Assembly: GCA_023078555.1 (NCBI GenBank)
Contig: CM041198.1
Location: forward strand, 9,533,836 to 9,597,835
Direction: 5' to 3'
Source of the DNA: Ulva prolifera
Taxonomy: Eukaryota > Chlorophyta > Ulvophyceae > Ulvales > Ulvaceae
Length of the DNA: 64,000 bases
The translations under genes and the position numbers were made by a program. Positions 35,375 through 45,609 of this stretch are shown piece by piece; position 1 is the first letter of the stretch, and every line of letters begins with the position of its first letter. The notes under the pieces are model-generated. The model saw nothing but the letters and a program-made list of their open reading frames with translations. It searched no databases and was not told the origin of the DNA.

Positions 35375-36550
35375 GTAGTTCTGGTGCCTGACATAATCTT
35401 CATTGTATTCTTGGCTATCAATGCTCGACGAAGCCATGACATACTCACCCGGAACCCCTCCACCATCATGTGGACATACTACTGCCTGGTTTGGGCACTG
35501 TCTCTATGCACATTTGCCCATACATGCTTGCAGATGGCTGGGACAGTACGAGATGGTAGCGAGCACTTGCACCTTTGGAATGTGCTATGGCTGATCAATC
35601 GCTTTGTCATGGTCATGCTGGAGGTATGTGCAGGCCATGCATACTTACAGAAGCCCACGACCCCGATATGGAGTCGTGCTTCATCATACTGATTCAATGT
35701 TGGTCGCATCTGCTGTTGACCAGTGTGGAAGCATAACCATGAGTATGGAATGCGCAGGTCTCAGTGATTACTTTCCTCTTGCACGGATATATAGGCAACT
35801 CAGCTGTCGCACTAAGGCGCACAGCAGTCTTGTCTTGTGCAATTGCAATTTTTGATGCCGCCCTGAAGAGCATTTTCATCTGGGGACTGGACGTTCCACT
35901 GCATGCATTTGGTGGACAGGATGTGGGTGAAGTGCAAGCAGACATGGTGTGGAGCAAATGGGGATTTTGGATGGCTCATTCCTTGGTTCTGGCCGCTGCA
36001 TACTTCGGCATGCTTCTGTTGCCATTAACGCGGTGGCGAGACCTCTTACCGTCAAAGGACACGTTCCACTACTACGTCCGTGTTTTGTTCACAGTAAACC
36101 TGGTGCGTGCTTCACAGCATGCAATTGTCAAAACATTGCAGGAGCCCTGAGCTTGCTCCTGGCTGACCTCTTCTCTGGCAGCGTTTCGGTCAGGAGCGCG
36201 TAGACGTATGTGATGTGTTGTCAGTCTTACCTTACGGCACATATCAAAGTCTGGCAGAAGCTGCACAGTCCAGAGCATTCGAATGAACATCAACGATATG
36301 TCTTGTGCAGGTAGGAGCCTTTGGTGCTCTTCTCATAGGGCTGCACGTTGGGGCTGGCTACTGCCTGTATGGGTTTGCCAATGTGGCATACCTGGGCATG
36401 TATGCACCCCTGCTGTATGTCACCTTCCTGGCATCCTTTTTCCAATCCGATGATGTGGATCTGGAGAACTATTACTATTCCGAGATGAGCGAAGCCGGAT
36501 TCTTAGATTTTAGTGCGATAGACGACCCGTTCATCGGCATTGCACCTTAG
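35375..36550 (+). CDS. TPRA1/CAND2-like seven-transmembrane protein (5' end unresolved)
   Basis: Three phase-0 exons are clear: 35,375-35,623; 35,758-36,102; 36,311-36,550, giving 277 residues. Membrane helices include VVLVPDIIFIVFLAIN, TYYCLVWALSLCTFAHT, NVLWLINRFVMVMLE, VSVITFLLHGYIG, AVLSCAIAIFDAALKSIF, WGFWMAHSLVLAAAYFG and VGAFGALLIGLHVGAGYCL. The closing PLLYVTFLASFF corresponds to PLIYVAFLRGFF of animal TPRA1 (GPR175). The plant homologues (CAND2 and relatives) are described as candidate G-protein-coupled receptors; ligand and coupling are not established, and I infer only an integral membrane role. The tail is acidic (DDVDLENYYYSEMSE). The acceptor at 35,374 is in phase 0, so at least one exon precedes it. 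Confidence 0.8.
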
Positions 36551-36907
36551 CTTCAGCTCAACACAGAGACCCAATTGTTCATAAATACGCAGCAAACAGT
36601 GTAAAAAAGATTCTTTCGTGTTCTGCTTGCAGCGCCCATTCCCAACTCATGTCATATTAAGCACCATGCGGTCAAGGTTCGGCGGCCGTCCGGTTCTTGA
36701 GTGAGACGATTTGACTTGACCAACCTGCAGTAACAACCACCCTTGGATAATGCTGTTTTTATCATCATATACTGTCTCTGATCCGGAGTCCCCAGTACAC
36801 ACGCGTCTCATGCTTGTCTCTCACTGCATAGGGCTGACCAGATCACTGAAAACAGGAATCAACTAATATTAGGTAGATTTAAAACCAGCAGCTGTCGGCA
36901 AGATTTC
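36551..36907. other. 3' flank of the TPRA1-like gene
   Basis: AT-richer sequence, probably the 3' UTR and terminator side of the preceding gene, before retroelement-derived sequence begins. Confidence 0.4.
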
Positions 36908-37420
36908 TTGTATCTTCATGCAGTTGACAGATTGCCTCAGGCTAATCAGAATGATGTTTACGACGGTGTCAATTTTGTTGATCAGGACCATCTTGGGAGG
37001 CCGGTGGCCCCATACGTGGCCGCCGCGTCAAGTTTGACGGGTGCGATGGCGGAGCGGGCGGAGACCAGGAAGCGGGTCCGCTTCCGGGAGGACGTGCCTG
37101 ATCATGCAGCATTTTCGGTGTGACCCGTTCGCTGTGGAGTCGTGTGGGTACATGGGCAAGGCTGCTGTGCGGTTAATCGGCCAGTTGGGGGATATGGCCT
37201 CTGCTATTGGGCGCATTTCAAATGCGAGTTTGTGCAGTGGGCGCTGCGGTTGTTGTCTACGTCGTTGCAGCGGGGTAACGCTGAGACGTATCGGAAGTCG
37301 GAGATTGTGATCTTGGCGGAACGGGGGTTGCGGTGTGATGCTGGCCTGGAGGACCCGGCCATGTCGGAGGCGCGTGTGCATTTGCTGCTGTTGCTGTGTG
37401 TGACAAGGACGAAGCAAGCA
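36908..37420 (+). pseudogene. Frameshifted retroelement ORF remnant
   Basis: Three frames must be joined to follow the same pattern as the remnant at 32,409: KRVRFREDVPDHAAFSV (frame 1), PFAVESCGYMGKAAVRLIG (frame 2) and FVQWALRLLSTSLQRGNAE, then EARVHLLLLLC (frame 3). Two frameshifts make it non-functional. It runs directly into the shared block of repeat copy D, which suggests that the repeat family is the 3' end of this element. Confidence 0.5.
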
Positions 37421-38260
37421 AGGCAGGTAGCACCGCGAGCAACAACCAGGGGAATCGCACACCCACGCAACCAGCCACACGCAGCACACACCAACACACC
37501 CATGCAACGTCAGCACCTGCATTGGCCACAGGCCCACACCCCCACACACCAGCCCCCATACCCCACACCCACAATCACACCTGCACGCCCGCTGTGGCTG
37601 TGTGTTACAAAGGAAAAAGCCGGAGGGGCCGGTAGCACCGCCAGGACCAAAAGGGAGAGCACGAACAACGCAATGCGCACGCAGCAGGAGAGCAACAGCC
37701 AACGCCAAGGCACAACAAGCACCCACACACCCCCACGCGCCCACACACTACCACACGAACCACACACCAAAACCCGACCCACGCACCCACGCACCCGCAC
37801 GTGGCCCAGACCCAAACCCAAACACACACCCAAGCACCCCACACAACCCACACGCCAACACGCCACACGACCCCGCCGCCCGCGCGGCCGCGGCAGCCCC
37901 ATACAGCGGCCCGGCAGGCGCCGGCCCCACACGGAAGCCGCCGGGGGCCCCCAGGACCCCCGCCCCCATGCCCCGAACAGGCCAGCCCCGGGTGCCGGGA
38001 CAACACACACGGGGGCGCCCCCATCCGCGAAACCCGGAACGGAGCACGGCCGAGGCACGCCGTGTGCGGGGGTCGGGGCACGCGGCCGAGGCAGCACACG
38101 CCGCCCACCAGCGCGTCCGAGCCCCGGACGGCGCTCGGCCCGCGAGAGAGCGACGAGGACGCCGCAGGCGGCTTGCCGCTCAGGCCGGATGGCCAGTGAG
38201 CGGCAAGAGATCATCACATGGGACCGCAAGTCGCTGTGGCTGTGTGTGCGACTGTTGATT
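37381..38260 (+). repeat. Dispersed repeat copy D (with an internal second block)
   Basis: The block TGACAAGGACGAAG, then GGCAGGTAGCACCGCGAG, lies at 37,401-37,440. A second version (GTTACAAAGG, then GGTAGCACCGCC) lies at 37,606-37,644, so two copies are nested or in tandem. Long CA/CCCACA-rich and GC-rich tracts follow. The distal core CCGGATGGCCAGTGAGCGGC, then AGATCATCACATGGGACCG, lies at 38,185-38,227. Large open frames here (389 codons at 37,142-38,311) are compositional. Confidence 0.7.
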
Positions 38261-38297
38261 CGAAAGAGATTCTGTTGCTGTGTGTGTCTATGCCCAT

Positions 38298-38666
38298 TCA
38301 CTCTTCTGTAACAAAGTTCTTCTGAGGCACATAACAGTTTGGATATGCGACCAAGTGCCCCCATATTGCTCGACTGCATTGCTCCCTTCTAAGCTTAGCT
38401 GAGCATGCCAGATTTCTGCATAGACATGGACGGTCACACTTCCGCATAGCTTCAGTGGTAGGTAGCATGAATACACACAAGGACTCTAGTTCGGGCACAG
38501 ACTGCTGTAGACGGAATTGCAATATTTGCATAGGGAACAGTACCCTGAAGTCATCGTAACAGACTTTCAGCTTGCTGGAAGCGCTGCCTATGGCCACATC
38601 GGGGAGGGCAGACAGGACCAGCGCAAGTAGAACAGCTGAGGCATGGACTGGTTGAAAACAGGCCAA
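38298..38666 (-). CDS. Small putative secreted cysteine-containing protein
   Basis: A 122-codon single-exon frame starts with a plausible signal peptide (SAVLLALVLSALPDVAIGSA) and has about eight cysteines in the remainder, including CDRPCLCRNLAC. It lies just downstream of the fumarate reductase gene on the same strand and next to repeat copy D. No family is recognised. The frame could be chance, or part of a longer gene or 3' UTR. Confidence 0.3.
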   Translation of the reverse strand: MACFQPVHASAVLLALVLSALPDVAIGSASSKLKVCYDDFRVLFPMQILQFRLQQSVPELESLCVFMLPTTEAMRKCDRPCLCRNLACSAKLRREQCSRAIWGHLVAYPNCYVPQKNFVTEE

Positions 38667-38976
38667 CTTGCGACCCCTGGAAACACAACCACCTGCACTG
38701 GGTCATGGCGGCAGACCACTGATGGCGAGGCCAGCCACAGGCAGGCTCTGAAGGACACTGTGCACCCTTTGCAGGTATGTTTGCAGCTGCAGATGTGAAT
38801 TCAGCAAACACACAATCGGAATGGTTTTCAGAGTACAACTTGGCAGACGATCTGCAACATGGCATCAGAACATGCTGATCCCACTTCATACCTGCGACTG
38901 CAAAGCACTGTCATCACAGGGTCTGCAGCACCCGTGTAACACATCGACATCTAGATGATCGAGACAGCCATATTCA

Positions 38977-41124
38977 TCAGCGCCGCCAAGAAGTGGACGC
39001 CAACACATACTTGGCAGCGGATGATCCTGCTCTCCTGCCATAGACAACACAATCCAGCAAGCTACATCCCGCAAGTCTGTTCCGCCCGTGAAGGCCGCCT
39101 GTCACTTCCCCAGCAGCAAACATGCCGGGCAGAATGCTGCCATCTTGACCCACAACCTCCGCATTCACCGTGAACTTGAGGCCTCCCATGCAGTAGTGAA
39201 CTGCAGGTGTCACCTGTGCAATATAAACGGGCTCATCCACTCCCACACGCACAGCCGCAGGAAATGTCGTCTTCCCAAATTCATCATGTTGTTGCTTTGA
39301 CTCTCTGTTGCTGAGGTTCTCGTTGTATGTCATGAAGCTGGCTTGCAGGTCAGACACGGTTGCAGACATCTTGCTTGCTAGCTCGTCCAGGCTCCCAGCT
39401 TTCGTCATCAGGCCTTTGCTGCAATAAAACCCGACTGCGGGCATCCCGAATGACTCAGCGGCAGCCTACACGCCCAAATCCCTTACAGTGGCGCCATGGT
39501 CGTGTGCTGAATGATTATCAAGTCCATGTTTGTTGATGCATGCAAGATGTTTGGTACTGTCCCACAATCATGGACGATGTAAGTGAGCCCACATCTTGCT
39601 ATCTCACGTGTGCCTGTAGGTGGCACATCTTTCGGACAATCACAACTCATTGTGTGTACGGAAGAAGCCCATGAGTGACTGCATGGCGGGGAAAAAATGT
39701 GACGGGCACGCCATCTTGCAGCCATTACAAGATAATGGTGTGTCTCGGTGACTCAAAGCGGATGCTCACCTGAGGCAGGATCAAGTAGACGGGTCCACGC
39801 GTGGTCTTCATGGCTGCTGTCACAACATCGCGAGTAGCAAGCTCATTAACAAACCGCTTGCCTGCACCATCAACGAGAATGGCACCATGGCCACGAAGTG
39901 CCTCAGGCGCCAGGATCTTAGAGTGTGCTGTAGGCTCTTGCGGGTCGACGAATGCAGTTGGATGCACCTGCACGTATGCGACTTCAGCAGGATCCTGTCC
40001 AAGCAGATGCAGAGCGCAGTGCCTCTTTTGACATGACCGATAAAGAGTCATCTTTCAGGTGTGCACATAGTGGCACTCTTCATAACGTTTGCAATTTGTA
40101 TCATCAGATTTTTCGATTGCCATGTGGCACACCTGAACTTGATCCAGTTGCGTGAGCTGGGCACCTACCCCTTCAGCTATTTTCAAAACACTTCCTGCCA
40201 CCGGTGTTGCCTTGTTTGTTGTGGGCAAGCCTTGCAAGGCTGGTGCGACAGATGCAAGAGCCTGTGGCGAGCCAGCAAATCCGCCAGCAGCAAGAATGAT
40301 GGTCCGACATGGAATCTTGTGCTGTTGTATTTCTTGCCCCGGTGCATCATGTTCACATGTTGCAATATATTTCTGACCACTCAGCTCGAGATTCTCCAGC
40401 CTACAATTGGTTATGACTTGCACGCCAGCATGCCGCTCGACACATTCCAATAATGGCTGCACATACCACGCCTGGTGTAAGCAACACCTGAGACATATGT
40501 GATGTGACACTCATGAGCGCTTACCAGGCGTACTGTCATGGCAAGCTGGTCTTTGTGCTGCTGCGCCAGCACTTGCCACATGTGTGAAGCATTCAGCACC
40601 TTCATGATGGCAAAGCCAACATTGGGACCAGATGTATTGCGGTGCGTCCTCGCATGTGAATGCCCGCCCAGCTGCGACACTTTGCTCATGTCTACTCCCA
40701 CACCTTCAATGAAGCGCAGTGCCTCTTCGGAGTCTCGGACAAGGATATCAACCAGCCCGCGATCACACAGGTCACCTCCAGAGGAAAGGACATCGTTGAC
40801 AAAGTGTGTTCTTGAGTCGTCCATTGCTGGTGTCATGCTATTCATTCCTGAGCTGGCTTTGCAGCTGTTTCCTCCCAGTGCTGCGTCGGCCTCGATCAAC
40901 ACGACCGGCACATTATCCTGCATCAACGTTAAAGTCGCTGAAAGGCCCGCTAGTCCACTCCCAACGACGAGCACATCAGCGAGATCATGTTCACTGATTG
41001 ATCGACAAAAGGTCATTGTTGGTCTTCTGATGCGGGACAAAAGGGTCCGGTTTTGAAATTCACCAGGCGGAGACGATACACGTGAAAGCCTCGATGAATG
41101 CATTTGCACGGACCCGTCAAACAT
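38977..41124 (-). CDS. Fumarate reductase flavoprotein, soluble OSM1/FRD1-type
   Basis: Four exons (41,124-40,525; 40,456-40,133; 39,967-39,770; 39,465-38,977), all phase 0, give 536 residues. The FAD-binding fold opens with VLVVGSGLAGLSATLTL and a matching LIEADAALGGNSCKASSG; TIILAAGGFAGS is the second dinucleotide motif. Catalytic-domain residues of the fumarate reductase/flavocytochrome c family are present: VHPTAFVDP, PEALRGHGAILV, KRFVNELATRD, TPAVHYCMGGL and GEVTGGLHGRNRLAGCSLLD. The family uses FADH2 or FMNH2 as donor to reduce fumarate to succinate, reoxidising cofactors under low oxygen. No haem or cytochrome b5 domain is visible. The first ~40 residues are Arg/Ser-rich and lack acidic residues before EF, consistent with an organelle transit peptide; an internal ATG at 41,103 is an alternative start. 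Confidence 0.9.
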
Positions 41125-42793
41125 AATTTCAAATGCGTAAAGTCAGTCGAATTCAGGAATAAATTTTGTGCTGATGCATGCAATCAGTTAGCAGCTGCTA
41201 TCGAAATATGTGCTGCCCAAATGCGTACGCACATGCACTCATATATCTCGAGAAAGGCCAAGCATCAGGCACTTCAGCAAGAGGGGCCACTATCATGTGT
41301 GATCGTCACTGTGAATGTATGTGCATGTCGATGTAGCGCGCCAAGCCGCGCTTGACGGCTTCTTTATAAATAAAACAGGCTCCACCCGCAAGGCAGCGTT
41401 GACGAGGAGCTCGCTCAGTCGTCTGCCATGCGAGTCGACAAATTTTACACCTCAAAGCATGAACTAAACTGCTGTGGGGATGGTGAATGATTGGATCACT
41501 TCCGTATGGGCAGTGAGCTTTCACCCAGACTCAGCCACGGAAGGGGGGATGTGGGGGAGAAGGGACCCGGCGGTTGGCGAGAAAGCGCGAATTGTGTTGC
41601 ATCAGCACACCTGTGTCATCGCTGCGCACGATGGATCGGTTGTTTTGGTCAACGTGCCCGAGCCTGTGCTCCATTGTTGCTGGGAAATGAACACAATGTT
41701 CAAACTCTGTTTGCATGCATTAATATTCTCTGCATCACTGATCACGGCCTGGCAATATTTGGTGTGGCATCTCGTGTAATTTGAGAGTTGGATCATATAT
41801 GTGCAATTCGATGTGTGAATCCGCCTTGCAGACAAGCAAGTGTTTTTGGTGTCCATCCCTCGGCAGTTTTCGTGAATTGCGGCTATCGGTGCAGGTGCTG
41901 TGGACCTTGCAGGTCAGCCCCTGCAAGCATGGGGGGATAATGGCGTGATGCTCTTTTTCCCGGTGGCAGCCGACTGACAGCTCAATTTGCAGTGGCACTG
42001 AAATTGTTGGTCCACTTTTTGGTGGGGATACGTTCCTGAAAACGTGTAGTCTGATGGAGGTGCGCTGATCGACACCCTAGGCCTAGCATGTGCGGTGTAA
42101 ATTCCGGTTATCGTTCTTAAGCTCATCCGCTGAACAAGTTCTTGATGCACCAGCAAGCTTGATATTGCTGCTGCATGAGTCCCATTGCTGCTGGGGGCTA
42201 GCTCATGCATTCCAAGTCACACCATCTGGCTGCAGTCGTCGCAAAGGTCTCATCAGCCTGGATGCACCAATCAAGATACCTGCTTGGGCTGACACATGGT
42301 ACAAACATAATGGATTGATCACAGTTCCATGTACATGCCTGCATCTGATGAGGCCTTTGTGTACACGATGGTCTTCACAACCCAGTGAACCACGCTCAAT
42401 GCTGCGCCAAGGCAACATGTCTACGGTGCGACATCTCGTAAATGGTTCTGCCACTTCAACAATCCTGCCATGATGAACACAGTACTCCTGAAGACAGCGT
42501 AAATGGCCGTGTACACCTTACCACTGCTCGTCATGCCACTACTGATCAACACATGCCGTGCAGGACAGCGTCAACACCATAAAGCAACAGGCAACATGTA
42601 TTTATATTACCGTCCATGCACTGTGGGACCCCGAAATGGCCATGATGTACCCATGCAATGTCATCCCGACTCGAAATTGTCCAGGTGCGCGTCTCTTGGC
42701 CCAAAGCCAATGCTCCAAGGCAATGCAATGTCAGCCAAAGCACTGACCGATGTTGCATAAGCTCCAAGGAGGACGTGCTGCCAGATTAGGTAA
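41125..42793. other. Intergenic; no gene seen
   Basis: Frames up to 127 codons on both strands without recognisable domains. It includes the promoter side of the fumarate reductase gene. Confidence 0.5.
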
Positions 42794-43883
42794 TCACGCT
42801 TCGCTTCCGTCCACGGCGGAACATCCATCAGGGAAGTTGATGTTTGTCTTCCGGTAGAATGTGTCCCGAATGAGCGGCTTGTTCGCAAACTGGGGCTTGA
42901 CGAAGCATGATGCGTCCGGCGGCGCGTGCGCCAGCAGTGAGGTAGTCCTGGTGTTGCCTTTACGCTCTTTTGTATGCCATGTTGGATTTCTCGTGTCGCG
43001 ATGCACCTTTGAAGACCCATCCTTGGTCAGGGCTTCACTGTCAAATACCAAGTCAAACAGAAAAGGCTTTTCCAGGCCTTCTCGTGCTTCCAACTTTTCT
43101 AAATGTTCGGGTGCATCAGACGCTTCCGGATTCTGTGCCTTCAGCAATGTAAGGGCTTTTTTGGCATACTTGTCTTCCATTTTCAGTTGCTCACGATACT
43201 GCTCTGTTCGCCAATCAAGAGAGTACTCATCCCTACACTCAATGTCACTGCTGGCTTGTGTACAAACAGAAGCGAGGGAGCAAAAAGATACAAGTGCAGC
43301 AATCGTAGCGCCATCAGGCAATAATTTGTCACACATGTTGCGCACCGACGATGGTAGTCGGAAGTCATGAACCCTTTGCCAGGCTTGGTCTGTTGTGTCG
43401 CATACATTAAGCGGTCATTGAACTTGCAACCGTTGAACACCCATTTGTGCTCCTTTTCAAAGTACGAATCACTGGTCTTGCCTCCTGTATAATATCAGAA
43501 TGATCAGGATGGTACACCTTGATGTGTCTCGGGCAGTGGACAGGTAGCTGAGATAATAGCGGCTTCTGTCCTAATTCCGTCCCACACCTTTCGGCCATGC
43601 AACTCCAAGCTGTTTGCCTCCAAACCTTGGATGATCAGGCCCCTTCTTGGTATAATCTTCAGGTTTTCTGCACCAGCTCAATGGATCCAGTTTCTAGTTG
43701 GGCCCAACGAGACCAAAGAAGACTAAACATCATATATCCGAGGTGGTTATGGATATCATGCATATTTAATTCATCAGTTGTGGGCGCCCACCCTTTTGTG
43801 CCGATGGAGATGTAAGAGGCAGGTGCGAACACGCCTTTGCACCCCGCCAGAATCGCGCGCTCATCACTGCGATTATTGTTCAT
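42794..43883 (-). CDS. Conserved 270-residue protein, possibly cilia/flagella-associated
   Basis: Four exons (43,883-43,729; 43,667-43,588; 43,484-43,346; 43,232-42,794) join in frame to 270 residues. Conserved-looking blocks are GVFAPASYISIGTKGW, NMHDIHNHLGYMIKPEDY, KKGPDHPRFGGKQLGVAWP, GKGFMTSDYHRRDEYSLDWR, TEQYREQLKMEDKYAKKAL and a C-terminal KPLIRDTFYRKTNINFP. The protein is rich in aromatic/basic turn motifs and has no membrane segment or catalytic motif. The style recalls conserved proteins of ciliated protists and microtubule inner proteins, but I cannot name the family with certainty. Precise in-frame joining of four exons supports a real, constrained gene. If ciliary, it would bear on whether this alga retains flagellate stages. 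Confidence 0.7.
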
Positions 43884-45012
43884 AGCGATCAAGTAGAGCA
43901 CAAAAGAAAGCTGGAATCTCTGTCGTGAATCTGGTGGGTTGCACGGGCGCTGACGTACGTTCAGCTAGCAAGCGTCCGATAACCAGGCTGTCAGGTCAAC
44001 ACGGACACTTCCCACGCAACTACTACTACATCATCGCTGTATAGATGATGTCCATTTCTGTTCACTGCTTAGTATCCAATACGGATCCCGCGCAGAAGCA
44101 CCTGCCACCGCCGGTCGAAGCCACCGCTAGCCATTCGCCGCTGTTTGCGGCCGCGTCACAGCGCGTCGTAAAGTCGATGGAGCTCCGCGGAGAGGTCGGT
44201 GAGCAGATCTCGCATTTCGACCGGCCGCATACTTGCGTCAGAGCGTATCCGAGAACGCCAATGCATGGCAACGCAAGTTCTTCACACAAAGTGCTCGTCA
44301 CCTCATCTGTCTATGTAGACAGACATAAAATATTTATATACGGACTCATGCATGCTCATGATCATGCGACTGCAGGGCGTTACGTTGAGAGATGGCACAG
44401 AGCATGCATCCTGATCGAAGGTTTCCCACCGCTTGCAATTGTGGGCCGGCGCCCCTGGCGCGAGCGTCGCACCTTGGCAGCCGCTTTTGTCAGACCACGT
44501 GTGCATGGTACGCAGCGTCCTCATGTGAAGACAAAGGCGGGGAGCTTGAAGCAGGTGTGCCTGTCCACCCATAAAGGGGCGATTGCATATGTTAGTGTAG
44601 TCATATGGGATCTTGCTTGTGCGGCCCGCAGGTTGGTCTGCATGGTGGTGGTCTTCGGCGGTTCACTCTGCAGACCACATGGCCATGGCCAAGCCCGGGG
44701 GGTACTGTTGTTGTCAACTTAAGTAACCAATTGGGTGTACTGCAACCGTGCAAGATAGAAACTATAATTTTTCCAATGCTCAAAGGCAATACTTAAAGCC
44801 CTCCCCGATTTGTTCACAGTGAAACCTTGCGCAAAGGGAGGGGGGGAGGGGGGTCATTTGTGAGCTATCTATAGCGGGAGCGCATATGCATGACCCCTTC
44901 TCGTGGTCCATGACCTTGGAACATAGCGCAGTACGCTCACCCATGGTGAGCATGCTACTCGTCTGACCTGTGGCAGCAGCCACCATAGGCTCAGCAGCCA
45001 TGGAGTCCAGCG
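43884..45012. other. Intergenic; G-rich tract; no gene confirmed
   Basis: A plus frame (44,045-44,722, 225 codons) begins with a plausible start but has no recognised domain. A purine tract GGGAGGGGGGGAGGGGGG lies at about 44,836-44,853 and could form a G-quadruplex. Confidence 0.45.
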
Positions 45013-45180
45013 TATAGGGCCCTATAGGGGCAGCTCCCGCTACTCACTGTACAGCGCTGCACGGGGTGGGCCGCGAATGCACGCTAGCAAAGCGGATCAT
45101 GCCAGCAAAGCGGATCATGCACAGCTGCATTCTCGGCCCACCCCGTGACAGCTGTGCTGCGCATGATCCGCTTTGCTGGG
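45013..45180. repeat. Fold-back structure with internal direct repeats
   Basis: A perfect 14-bp palindrome (TATAGGGCCCTATA, 45,013-45,026) is followed by an inverted repeat. The left arm at 45,058-45,081 (GCACGGGGTGGGCCGCGAAT) pairs with the right arm at 45,126-45,150 (TTCTCGGCCCACCCCGTGAC). Between the arms are two tandem 18-bp copies of AGCAAAGCGGATCATGC (45,086-45,103 and 45,104-45,121). An inverted copy (GCATGATCCGCTTTGCT) lies beyond the right arm at 45,161-45,177. It may be a fold-back element, a MITE remnant or a regulatory cruciform. Confidence 0.75.
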
Positions 45181-45609
45181 GGCGTTGGTGGCGAATTAAG
45201 GATCCCCTAGATCGTCATGCACTTCTTTTCATAAATATCTCAGGCTGGGGTAATCTGCCTGTGCGGCCACGATCGCTTTCAGAACTTGCATACAAAGCTA
45301 GTGAGAGTATACAACTTATGAACGCCCCCTTAGATGCCACTCGTACTGAACAGTCCGACACCACGTGGTACCGCCCGGCACAGGCACGTGGCGCTAAAAC
45401 TTCGGTTCAGAGCCCGTCTACCTTATATACAGTGAGAAAGAGCTGCACGATCCTATAATCGTCTGGACTTGTCGCGTACCGTGGAGTTGGGCACTTGCCG
45501 TAGTTTGTCCATGTGCCGGATGTGTACGTAGCGTGTGTGGTCGCACGCAGCGGCGAGGTAGCTGAACACCCCCATCTAGGTAAAAATCGCTTCGAGGGTG
45601 CTCAAAGCC

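Noticed and set aside
37142..38311. 389-codon plus-strand Pro/Thr/His-rich frame
   Set aside because: Spans CA-rich and GC-rich tracts of repeat copy D; stays open because of composition, and no family is recognisable. Treated as repeat.
42794..43883. Assignment to CFAP96 (C4orf47)
   Set aside because: Only the short YISIG-like motif is similar; the rest does not align, so no name is given.
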